Shown here one piece after another: positions 16,861 through 24,281 of a DNA stretch of 64,000 nucleotides. Origin of the DNA: UBA4416 sp048498515. GTDB lineage: Bacteria; Bacteroidota; Bacteroidia; B-17B0; Aurantibacillaceae. The stretch's first letter is position 1. The number at the start of each line of letters is the position of its first letter. The DNA lies in contig JBEHXV010000002.1 in the NCBI GenBank assembly GCA_048498515.1, positions 62,001 to 126,000 on the forward strand. The letters are read 5' to 3'. The translations under genes and the position numbers were made by a program. The notes beneath the pieces are model-generated. The model had not been told where the DNA came from. It searched no databases and worked only from the letters and a program-made list of their open reading frames with translations.

Positions 16861-18057
16861 TTGAACAAAACAAACATAGCAATTATCGGCGGAGGCGCAT
16901 CGGCACTGCTGCTGGCCTGTTCGTTGGATAAGACCAGGTTTCACGTTTCCATTTATGAAAAGAATACAGCCCTGGGCCGTAAATTCCTGGTGGCCGGCAA
17001 GGGCGGTTTTAATTTAACCCATTCGGAAGAGCAAACATCATTTGCGAACCGTTATTATCCAAAAGACTTTGTTGAGCCTTTCTTGAAACATTTTTCCAAT
17101 GCCGATCTGAGGAACTGGCTCAAGGAAACCGGCATTGAAACCTATGTAGGCACCAGTAAACGGGTGTTTCCGGTTAAGGGCATAAAGCCCATTGCAGTGC
17201 TCAATGCCATTGAAAAAAGACTATCAGAAAACACCGTTTCTATCCATTACAATCATACCTGGACTGGCTGGAATAATGACCAATTACAGTTTTTAGTCAA
17301 TGATAAAACGGTACTGGTAAAGGCCGATGTGGTTGTTTTTGCTTTGGGTGGTGCCAGCTGGAAAGTAACGGGAAGTGATGGGAGCTGGCGGGATTATTTT
17401 AATGAAAAAGGCATTCAAACCAACGATTTTTATCCCTCAAACTGCGCTTTTAAGATCAACTGGGATAAAGCACTTGCAAAGATCATATCGGGCCAGGCCT
17501 TAAAGAACTGTGAATTTAAATGCGGAAAAGCCGGTAAAAAAGGCGAAGCGGTGTTAACCGATTTTGGGATTGAAGGAAGCGGTGTGTATGCTCTATCCAC
17601 GAAGATCAGGGAACAATTGAAAGCGCTGGGGAAAGCGGGCCTAAACGTTGATTTTAAACCACAGATCAGCAAGGAAGAAATTAAAAACCGGATAGAAACC
17701 AGGGGCAGGTTATCTCTGAAAGATGTATTGGAAAAAAAGATCGTGTTATCCCCGGTTCAAATTCAACTTATCAAAAATGCCAGTTCCAAAGAGGAATACA
17801 ATGATGCAGAGTTTCTTTCTGGTCTTGTTAAATCCTATCCCTTAACCATTAGCGGCCTGGCGCCTGTAGATGATGCCATTTCAACGGTGGGAGGCATTGA
17901 TTTGAATGAAATTAATTCCAGTCTCGAACTGAAAAAACTCCCAAACCATTATTGCATGGGCGAAATGTTGGATTGGGACGCGCCTACCGGCGGTTACCTC
18001 TTACAGGCCTGTTTTAGTATGGGCAGCTATTTAGGAGATAAATTAAATAAATTATAA
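16861..18057 (+). CDS. HI0933-like FAD-dependent flavoprotein
   Basis: The 398-residue protein belongs to the HI0933/YhiN/TIGR03862 group of flavoproteins with no firm substrate. It has the dinucleotide-binding IIGGGASALLLACSL at residues 8-22, the family block GRKFLVAGKGGFNLTHSE near residue 40, the VVFALGGASWKVTGSDG segment near residue 160, and the C-terminal GLAPVDDAISTVGGI and GEMLDWDAPTGGYLLQ blocks. The start is TTG at 16861, directly at the first residue of the nucleotide-binding fold. The gene sits alone after a palindromic repeat. Confidence 0.9.
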   Translation: MNKTNIAIIGGGASALLLACSLDKTRFHVSIYEKNTALGRKFLVAGKGGFNLTHSEEQTSFANRYYPKDFVEPFLKHFSNADLRNWLKETGIETYVGTSKRVFPVKGIKPIAVLNAIEKRLSENTVSIHYNHTWTGWNNDQLQFLVNDKTVLVKADVVVFALGGASWKVTGSDGSWRDYFNEKGIQTNDFYPSNCAFKINWDKALAKIISGQALKNCEFKCGKAGKKGEAVLTDFGIEGSGVYALSTKIREQLKALGKAGLNVDFKPQISKEEIKNRIETRGRLSLKDVLEKKIVLSPVQIQLIKNASSKEEYNDAEFLSGLVKSYPLTISGLAPVDDAISTVGGIDLNEINSSLELKKLPNHYCMGEMLDWDAPTGGYLLQACFSMGSYLGDKLNKL

Positions 18058-18067
18058 AGTCATGCTG

Positions 18068-18087
18068 ATCCCGATAGCTATCGGGAT
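18068..18087. repeat. 20-bp perfect palindrome
   Basis: ATCCCGATAGCTATCGGGAT is its own reverse complement and is flanked by further complementary arms (TGCTGA before, TCAGCA after), giving an interrupted outer stem. Confidence 0.8.
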
Positions 18088-18106
18088 GTTTCAGCATCTC
18101 CAACTC

Positions 18107-18134
18107 AAGAGACCCTGATCCGCCAGCTGGCGGA
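18107..18134. repeat. Dispersed repeat with 16-bp palindrome, copy 1
   Basis: TCCGCCAGCTGGCGGA at 18119-18134 is a perfect palindrome. The 24 bases 18107-18130 recur at 40933-40956 with one mismatch. Confidence 0.75.
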
Positions 18135-18162
18135 CATGGTAACGAACACTCATAAATCTTTA

Positions 18163-18170
18163 TATATTTG
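18163..18170 (+). promoter_or_regulatory. Candidate -7 promoter box
   Basis: TATATTTG matches TAnnTTTG exactly and lies 40 bases before the TTG start at 18211. No clear -33 TTTG is seen at the right spacing. Confidence 0.4.
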
Positions 18171-18210
18171 AAATTAAACTTGTAAATTAGCCTTTCATTA
18201 AAACGGTATT

Positions 18211-19629
18211 TTGCAAAACATTAAAGAATATTTCAACCTCATTGCCGCTAAGCGAAAAGGCCGCGGGTTGACCAACTATTACTGGAAAGACATTACCAGT
18301 TACTGTAATTATTTTTCGCACGAAGACAGCTCGGTCCTGGAAATTGGATGTGGTAGCGGCGACCTGTTGGCAGGAATTGCAGGAAGTAAAAAAACAGGGA
18401 TCGATTTCAGCGAAGGGCAAATTGCCTGGGCCAAAGAAAAACATGCCGGCAAAAACATTGAGTTCGTGCTGATGGATGCCAATAACATTACCCTTAGCCA
18501 GAAATATGATTTTATCATCATCAGCAATGTGATCGGGTTTTTAAGCGACATTCAAAATGTATTTGAACAATTAAAAAAAGTATCGCACCCTAACACAAAG
18601 GTTATTGTTCAGTACTACAATTCATTGTGGGAACCGGTTTTGAAATTTGCCGAATTTATTGGCCTAAAAACAAAAACACCCACGCAAAACTGGCTTAATG
18701 CCAAAGACGTTAATAACCTGTTGTTCGTGTCGGGCTTTGATGTGTATAGGAACAGCAAGCGCTTTATTTTCCCCTTTTACATTCCTTTAATTGCCGAGTT
18801 TCATAATTTATTCTTAGCAAAATTTCCTTTTTTTAGGTTCTTTAGCTTAAACACCTATTCGTTTGCAAAGCCTTTGCCAATAAGCGATCCCGAAGAATAC
18901 AAAACAAAATACTCTACTACGGTTGTTATCCCGGCGCGTAACGAAAGCGGCAACATAGAGAATGCCATTACCCGTTTGCCAAAATTTGGCAAGCATGTGG
19001 AGATCATTTTTATTGAAGGGAACAGTACCGACGACACCTGGCAAAAGATCCAGGAAATTCAGGCCAAGTATAAAGACACGCACGACATTAAAATAGGACA
19101 GCAAAAAGGGAAAGGTAAAGCCGACGCCGTACGCGAAGGTTATAAAATTGCTACCGGCGACATTTTAATGATCCTGGATGCCGACTTAACCGTGCCGCCT
19201 GAGGACATTCCTAAATTTTATGATGCCATTGCCGGCAGCAAAGGCGATTTCATTAACGGCACGCGCCTGGTTTACCCTATGGATAAAGAAGCCATGCGTT
19301 TCCTCAACTATCTTGGGAACCATTTCTTTAGCTGGGCCTTTACCTGGTTGCTTGAACAACGTTTTAAAGACACCCTATGCGGTACAAAGGTCATGTTCAG
19401 GGAAGATTATATTAAGTTGACCAAGAACCGAAAATACTTTGGCGAGTTCGATCCCTTCGGAGATTTCGATCTGTTGTTTGGAGCGCATAAGCTGAACTTA
19501 AAAATTGTGGAGATCCCCATCCGCTACCGTGAAAGGACATACGGAAGCACCAATATTTCCCGCTTTAAGCACGGATTAATTCTGCTACGCATGTGCGCAT
19601 TTGCAAGTAGAAAGTGTAAATTTATATAA
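18211..19629 (+). CDS. Methyltransferase - family 2 glycosyltransferase fusion
   Basis: The 472-residue product joins two enzymes. Residues about 1-200 form a class I SAM methyltransferase (VLEIGCGSGDLLAGI near residue 43, with the acidic GIDFSEGQ strand after it). From about residue 230 a GT2 domain follows: TTVVIPARNESGNIENAI, the metal-binding MILDADLTVPP near 320, then GTRLVYPMDKEAMRFLN and CGTKVMFRED, as in polyprenyl-phosphate sugar transferases of the dolichyl-phosphate mannose type. The start is TTG. The stop codon directly precedes the ATG of the FG-GAP T9SS protein, so the two are cotranscribed; a role in modifying a surface glycan is inferred. The acceptor and donor are unknown. 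Confidence 0.85.
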   Translation: MQNIKEYFNLIAAKRKGRGLTNYYWKDITSYCNYFSHEDSSVLEIGCGSGDLLAGIAGSKKTGIDFSEGQIAWAKEKHAGKNIEFVLMDANNITLSQKYDFIIISNVIGFLSDIQNVFEQLKKVSHPNTKVIVQYYNSLWEPVLKFAEFIGLKTKTPTQNWLNAKDVNNLLFVSGFDVYRNSKRFIFPFYIPLIAEFHNLFLAKFPFFRFFSLNTYSFAKPLPISDPEEYKTKYSTTVVIPARNESGNIENAITRLPKFGKHVEIIFIEGNSTDDTWQKIQEIQAKYKDTHDIKIGQQKGKGKADAVREGYKIATGDILMILDADLTVPPEDIPKFYDAIAGSKGDFINGTRLVYPMDKEAMRFLNYLGNHFFSWAFTWLLEQRFKDTLCGTKVMFREDYIKLTKNRKYFGEFDPFGDFDLLFGAHKLNLKIVEIPIRYRERTYGSTNISRFKHGLILLRMCAFASRKCKFI

Positions 19630-22050
19630 ATGAAAAAGGCTCTTATTTTAACCGCTATTGTATTATGTTTTTATAATGCAGTAGCGCAGCAATGTTTTTT
19701 AGGCATTCCTGCTCAAAGCATTTATAGTTTAACAGGCCAGAGCCAACGATTTGGAACGGCCGATTTCAATAACGATAACATTAAAGACCTGTTTGTGGCC
19801 GAAACCGGCACAAGTACTTCCAAAGTAGAGATCTTACTGGGAACACTTTCGGGACAGTTTACATTTACCACAGCAGTTACCCATAGTTCGTTTAATACGG
19901 TTGTGGATGCAGCCACCGAAGATATTAATAAGGATGGGAACATGGATTTAATTGTGGCCAGTCGCAGTTCCAAGATCCTGACCTTTTTTTTAGGGAATGG
20001 CGACGGAACGTTTGCTTATTTTAATCAATTGAATACCAACCAGTACCTCGTTGGCATTCAAACAGGAGATTTTAATAACGATACCTATCCTGATATTGCA
20101 GCCATATCATCAAGCACAAACCTAAGCGTATATATTAATAACGCGGGTACAGGATTCAATGCGGCTCTTAATTATTCCATTGTATCAACCGCAGCGCAAA
20201 TTCAGGCGGCCGATATCAACCATGATGGGAACCTTGATTTACTGACAGCAAACAACACCAATAAATCGTTTTCTGTTTTTTTTGGATCGGCTTCAGGCAC
20301 ATTTTCAACAGCGGTAAACTATACGATAACAGGTAATGGCAGCCCTGTTTCCATAACCGTAAACGATTTAAACAATGATGGTAATGAAGATGTAGCCCTT
20401 TGTTGCAGGGACAATATGAGCATATTGACCTATTTTGGGAACAGCGCGGGTACATTCGCGTTTAATTCCGTTACGTATCAAACACAGATTTTTTCACCTT
20501 ACAAGATCATCAGTGCCGATGTTAACCAGGATTCATACACCGACCTGGTAATCCTGGATGACATAAGTTTCGCCTTTGAAATTATTGACGGAAGCGCCGG
20601 CTATTTATACAACACAATGAAGCGTTATGCCGTTGAGGCTAATGGAAGGGATTTAATGTATAATGACATTGATAATGACGGATCGTTTGAATTGCTCTTC
20701 CTGGATTCACAATTAAAGATTGTAGATATTGAAAACGGAAAAGCAGTAGCCGCTCAAAATTTTTTGACAAAAACCAATGCCATTGGCATGGCCACCGCCG
20801 ATTTTAATAACGATGGCCGGTTGGATTTTGCGCAGTGTCATGATTTCGCAAACACGGTATCTGTGATGCTGGCCAATTCCGCTAGCGGATATAGCTTAAC
20901 GCAAACCTATACCGTGGGTACCAGGCCAAACAGTGTTGTTGCCGACGACGTTGATGGCGATTCGGATATCGATTTGATTGTGAGCAACTATAACATGAGC
21001 AAGGTAAGTGTTTTAAAGGGGTTTGGCAACGGCACTTTTACCTTGTCGGCTCAATTTCCGGTTCAATCGGGCCCTGGCAGGCTTTGCCTGGCAAACTTAA
21101 ATAACGACAGTTATAAAGATGTGGTCGTAACAAACTATTTTTCCCATTCCATTTCTGTGTTGCCATCAAACGGAAACGGGACCTATGGAACGGCCATAAA
21201 TTTTTCGGTTGGCCTTAATCCTACCGATGTTTTTAGCACCGATTTTAATAACGACGGCATGAGTGATCTTGCCATTTCAAATTATACCGATAGCAGCCTA
21301 TACCTGTTATATGGCAATGGAAACTTTATCTTTAATAACCAGCCTGTTTTGCGAGCCGGAAAAAACCCTGCCGCGGTTACATCAAACGATTTTAATAATG
21401 ATGGATACAAGGACATTGCGGTAGTGAATACAGGCGCAAAAACACTATACGTTTACCTTAACTCAGTTAGCGGCTTTTCAACCAGCTACACTTCCTACCC
21501 AATTGGAACCAGCGGCTCTGATGTTGCCTCGGGCGATTTTGATAACGATGGAAATGTTGACATCGTGGTGTCCAACGCTACTGCTGGCAAGGTGTATTAT
21601 TTTGCCGGCAGCCCTGCAGGCCTTTTTACTTATAAAACGTATTACCAGGTAAATTATAATGCAAAGCGCCTCCTGGTTGCCGATTTTGATGGCAACAATA
21701 CCAGCGACATTGCCGTGTGTGTCGACAACAATAACAATCAGTTATCCATGCTGTATAATTGCGGATCATTTACACCAACCTCAATTAATGCAACTTATGA
21801 AAAAGAGGATTTGTACAAAGTGTTTCCAAATCCATTCGATGCATATTTAAATGTTGAAACGGCAGCATCAAACGAGGCGCGTACGGCCGAACTCTATAAT
21901 ATGCTTGGCGAAATGGTAACATCTTATGCTCTTAGCAACGATCAGGAAATGATTAGCACGGCATCGTTAAAACCGGGTTTATATATTTTGCTGCTTAAGA
22001 ACAAGCAACATGAAACTGTACAGAAAAGCAAGGTGATAAAAAAACAGTAA
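19630..22050 (+). CDS. FG-GAP/VCBS-repeat protein with type A T9SS sorting domain
   Basis: The 806-residue product has a signal peptide (ALILTAIVLCFYNAVAQQ), about 14 calcium-binding-like FG-GAP loops (DFNNDNIKD, DINKDGNMD, DFNNDGYKD, DFDNDGNVD and others) spaced along residues 35-710, and a C-terminal T9SS type A domain with VFPNPFDAYLNVE and SLKPGLYILLLKN. The repeats suggest one or two seven-bladed integrin-like propellers. It should be exported by T9SS and anchored on the surface. The ATG follows the fusion glycosyltransferase stop with no gap. Confidence 0.92.
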   Translation: MKKALILTAIVLCFYNAVAQQCFLGIPAQSIYSLTGQSQRFGTADFNNDNIKDLFVAETGTSTSKVEILLGTLSGQFTFTTAVTHSSFNTVVDAATEDINKDGNMDLIVASRSSKILTFFLGNGDGTFAYFNQLNTNQYLVGIQTGDFNNDTYPDIAAISSSTNLSVYINNAGTGFNAALNYSIVSTAAQIQAADINHDGNLDLLTANNTNKSFSVFFGSASGTFSTAVNYTITGNGSPVSITVNDLNNDGNEDVALCCRDNMSILTYFGNSAGTFAFNSVTYQTQIFSPYKIISADVNQDSYTDLVILDDISFAFEIIDGSAGYLYNTMKRYAVEANGRDLMYNDIDNDGSFELLFLDSQLKIVDIENGKAVAAQNFLTKTNAIGMATADFNNDGRLDFAQCHDFANTVSVMLANSASGYSLTQTYTVGTRPNSVVADDVDGDSDIDLIVSNYNMSKVSVLKGFGNGTFTLSAQFPVQSGPGRLCLANLNNDSYKDVVVTNYFSHSISVLPSNGNGTYGTAINFSVGLNPTDVFSTDFNNDGMSDLAISNYTDSSLYLLYGNGNFIFNNQPVLRAGKNPAAVTSNDFNNDGYKDIAVVNTGAKTLYVYLNSVSGFSTSYTSYPIGTSGSDVASGDFDNDGNVDIVVSNATAGKVYYFAGSPAGLFTYKTYYQVNYNAKRLLVADFDGNNTSDIAVCVDNNNNQLSMLYNCGSFTPTSINATYEKEDLYKVFPNPFDAYLNVETAASNEARTAELYNMLGEMVTSYALSNDQEMISTASLKPGLYILLLKNKQHETVQKSKVIKKQ

Positions 22051-22072
22051 ACTAATTACAAAACAGGGAATC

Positions 22073-22540
22073 ATGGAACGGATATGGATTTATACATTAA
22101 GTAAGGAATTGGAACCGGAGCAGTTAATTGATTTTACTTCACGCTGCCGGCATTTTACAAGCACCTGGACAGCGCATGATGTGAGCCTCGATGCGTCATT
22201 TGAATTGTACCACAAGCGTCTGCTCATCTTTAAAGTAGATGAATCAAAATACAATGCCAGTGGTTGCAGCATTGATAAGCAGGTTCGTTTTGTAAAGGAC
22301 CTGGAACAGGCATTTTCACTGGAATTATTGAACCGTTTGCTGGTGGCTTATGAAAAGAACAATGAGGTGCAGGTGGTGAAACAATCGCAAATTTCGGAGC
22401 TCCTGGCATCAAAGGAGATTGATGAGAATACGCTCATCTTTAATAATACCATCTCCCAGTCTACCGACCTGGATGGTAATTGGAAACAGCCTTTGGGTCA
22501 AACCTGGTTGGCTAAGTATTTAACGTCGCACACTGCGTAA
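22073..22540 (+). CDS. Small conserved Bacteroidota protein of unknown function
   Basis: The 155-residue protein has WTAHDVSLDASFELYHKRLLIF and ASGCSIDKQVRFVKDLEQ, a pattern I recall from a family that is conserved in Bacteroidota and sometimes labelled ABC transporter ATPase. I see no Walker A motif, so that label is not supported. No signal peptide or membrane helix is present. It lies 22 bases after the FG-GAP gene and 13 before the hydrolase and may be in the same transcript. Confidence 0.75.
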   Translation: MERIWIYTLSKELEPEQLIDFTSRCRHFTSTWTAHDVSLDASFELYHKRLLIFKVDESKYNASGCSIDKQVRFVKDLEQAFSLELLNRLLVAYEKNNEVQVVKQSQISELLASKEIDENTLIFNNTISQSTDLDGNWKQPLGQTWLAKYLTSHTA

Positions 22541-22553
22541 CCAAATCTCTTAA

Positions 22554-23375
22554 ATGAAGCTTGAAAAAATTAATTTCAGAGGTTTATCATTGGCTACGTA
22601 TAGCAATGAGAATAAAGGAAAAACACCAATCCTTTTTGTGCATGGCAATTCCATGTCAAGCAAGATATGGGAAAAACAATTCAAGAGTTTCCTGTCCCAA
22701 AAATACCATTTAGTAGCAGTGGATATGCCGGGCTGCGGTGCGTCTGATCGTTCACATGATCCCGGAAAAGATTACAACTTATCCGATATTGGCGATGCTC
22801 TTGTTGCAGCGATCGATCATTACAAACTTGAAAATTATTGTGTTGTTGGTTACAGTTTAGGAGGCAATGTGGTGCTGCAAAATGTTTTAAAATTTGAAAG
22901 CTGCAAAGGCGTTTTTATTAACTCGGTGCCTGTAACCATGCCGCTTATGATGGATAAAATGTATTTGCCAAATCCCGATTTAGGCATCATGTTCCAGGAA
23001 GAGTATACAGAAGATGCTTTGGATAGAATCCTTAACAACTATTTTGTTGACCCCTCCGTCATCCCTTCTTTCCTTAAATCGGAATTTAAACAATCGGATG
23101 GTCTATTACGACAGGCGATTATGAATAACATTGTTGAAGGAAAACTGGTTGACGAAGTTGTAACCCTGAACCAGGCGGGCATTCCTGTTGCTTTTGTAAG
23201 TGGTGAATACGAACGCGTAATGAACAACAATTACTTCAGCACGTTTTCTTCAAAAAACACATGGAAAAACGAGGTGCAGCTCATCCCTATGGCAAATCAT
23301 TGCCCTCAGTGGGAAAATCCTGAAAAATACAATGCCTTACTGGATAGTTTTGTAGCAGTTTGTTATCAAGCTTAA
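22554..23375 (+). CDS. Alpha/beta hydrolase
   Basis: The 273-residue protein has the alpha/beta hydrolase signature: oxyanion-hole HGNSMSSK near residue 29, VVAVDMPGCGASDRS-type strand, the nucleophile elbow VVGYSLGGN (Ser near residue 99), and a C-terminal catalytic His in PMANHCPQWENPE. No signal peptide is seen, so it is cytoplasmic. The substrate, probably an ester or similar small molecule, cannot be read from sequence. Its 3' end overlaps the 3' end of the convergent PAS-LuxR regulator by four bases. Confidence 0.9.
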   Translation: MKLEKINFRGLSLATYSNENKGKTPILFVHGNSMSSKIWEKQFKSFLSQKYHLVAVDMPGCGASDRSHDPGKDYNLSDIGDALVAAIDHYKLENYCVVGYSLGGNVVLQNVLKFESCKGVFINSVPVTMPLMMDKMYLPNPDLGIMFQEEYTEDALDRILNNYFVDPSVIPSFLKSEFKQSDGLLRQAIMNNIVEGKLVDEVVTLNQAGIPVAFVSGEYERVMNNNYFSTFSSKNTWKNEVQLIPMANHCPQWENPEKYNALLDSFVAVCYQA

Positions 23376-24163
23376 ACCAACCCGTTTGAAGTAGCATAAT
23401 TAATAAGTTCGGCCACATTTTTCACCCCGGTTTTTTCTAAAATATTCCTGCGGTGAGCGTTCACAGTGTATACACTTATGCGAAGCTTTTCTGCAATTTT
23501 AGCGGTACTTAAACCATTGGCAATTGCCGTTATAACTTCGTTTTCACGAACGCTAATGCTCGAGGGTTTTTCAAGCGACATGTTAAACGATTCATAATGG
23601 GGAATAACTTCGCCCTTTCTCTTACCCGGGTAAGTCACGGTAAAAATCACCGAGTCGTTGGTTTTATAAGGTGTAATATCGGTTACGGTAATCAGGCCCA
23701 ATAAGGGGTTGTTGTTTTCATCCGCTTCCAGGATCACCAGGTTTTGCAAAATTTTTATGACTTTGCCGCTTTTGTGACTGATGCGGTAGTTATAGGAAAA
23801 CTTATAGTTTGAAACCTTGTCGCAAGGAATGGTGTGCATTATTCCCAGCATTTTTGGAAAGATCTTGTCATGAATAATAAAGCGGTCGGTATCATTCATT
23901 AAGGTATGCCAGAATTGGGCCCCCTGCTCAAGCAAAACGTCATTTTTCAAGCCGGTAAATACTTCAGCCACATTTTCGCTTATGTAAACATACTTTGCCG
24001 TTCTGTAATCCAAAACAGCCACGCCATGAGGCATGTTATCGAGAACTTTTTTGAAAAAGGAATTAACGGCAAATTGCTCATTGGAAGACAGCTTATCCAA
24101 AGACGAGTACTTTTTTTTAAGTACCTCAAGATAACCTATGAAGGCGTTTTTTTTGACATTCAT
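23372..24163 (-). CDS. PAS - LuxR-type transcriptional regulator
   Basis: The 263-residue protein carries an N-terminal PAS fold (from about residue 38; VLDYRTAKYVYISENVAEVFTGL and the PAC-like LVILEADENNNPLLGLITVTDIT) and a C-terminal LuxR/FixJ helix-turn-helix (RENEVITAIANGLSTAKIAE, then VNAHRRNILEKTGV). It has no receiver domain, so PAS probably senses the signal directly. It is divergent from the T9SS cargo operon starting at 24282, and an 18-bp inverted repeat in the gap is a candidate binding site. Regulation of that operon is inferred, not shown. Confidence 0.88.
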   Translation of the reverse strand: MNVKKNAFIGYLEVLKKKYSSLDKLSSNEQFAVNSFFKKVLDNMPHGVAVLDYRTAKYVYISENVAEVFTGLKNDVLLEQGAQFWHTLMNDTDRFIIHDKIFPKMLGIMHTIPCDKVSNYKFSYNYRISHKSGKVIKILQNLVILEADENNNPLLGLITVTDITPYKTNDSVIFTVTYPGKRKGEVIPHYESFNMSLEKPSSISVRENEVITAIANGLSTAKIAEKLRISVYTVNAHRRNILEKTGVKNVAELINYATSNGLV

Positions 24164-24196
24164 ATCACTAAACTACAACCAAATTACGAAACAAAA

Positions 24197-24214
24197 ATAG
24201 TTAGAATTAACTAT
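24197..24214. promoter_or_regulatory. Inverted repeat between divergent genes, candidate operator
   Basis: ATAGTTA (24197-24203) and TAACTAT (24208-24214) flank GAAT. The 18-bp dyad lies 33 bases from the regulator start and about 67 from the T9SS operon start, a size usual for LuxR-type dimers. Confidence 0.4.
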
Positions 24215-24281
24215 TGTACTGCTTTTTGCCCGGGTTTAATTTTAATGAAAATTCATTTCAACACATTTGAAAAGCATAACA

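Noticed and set aside
22073..22540. Label ABC transporter ATPase for the 155-residue protein
   Set aside because: No Walker A, signature or Walker B motif is visible.
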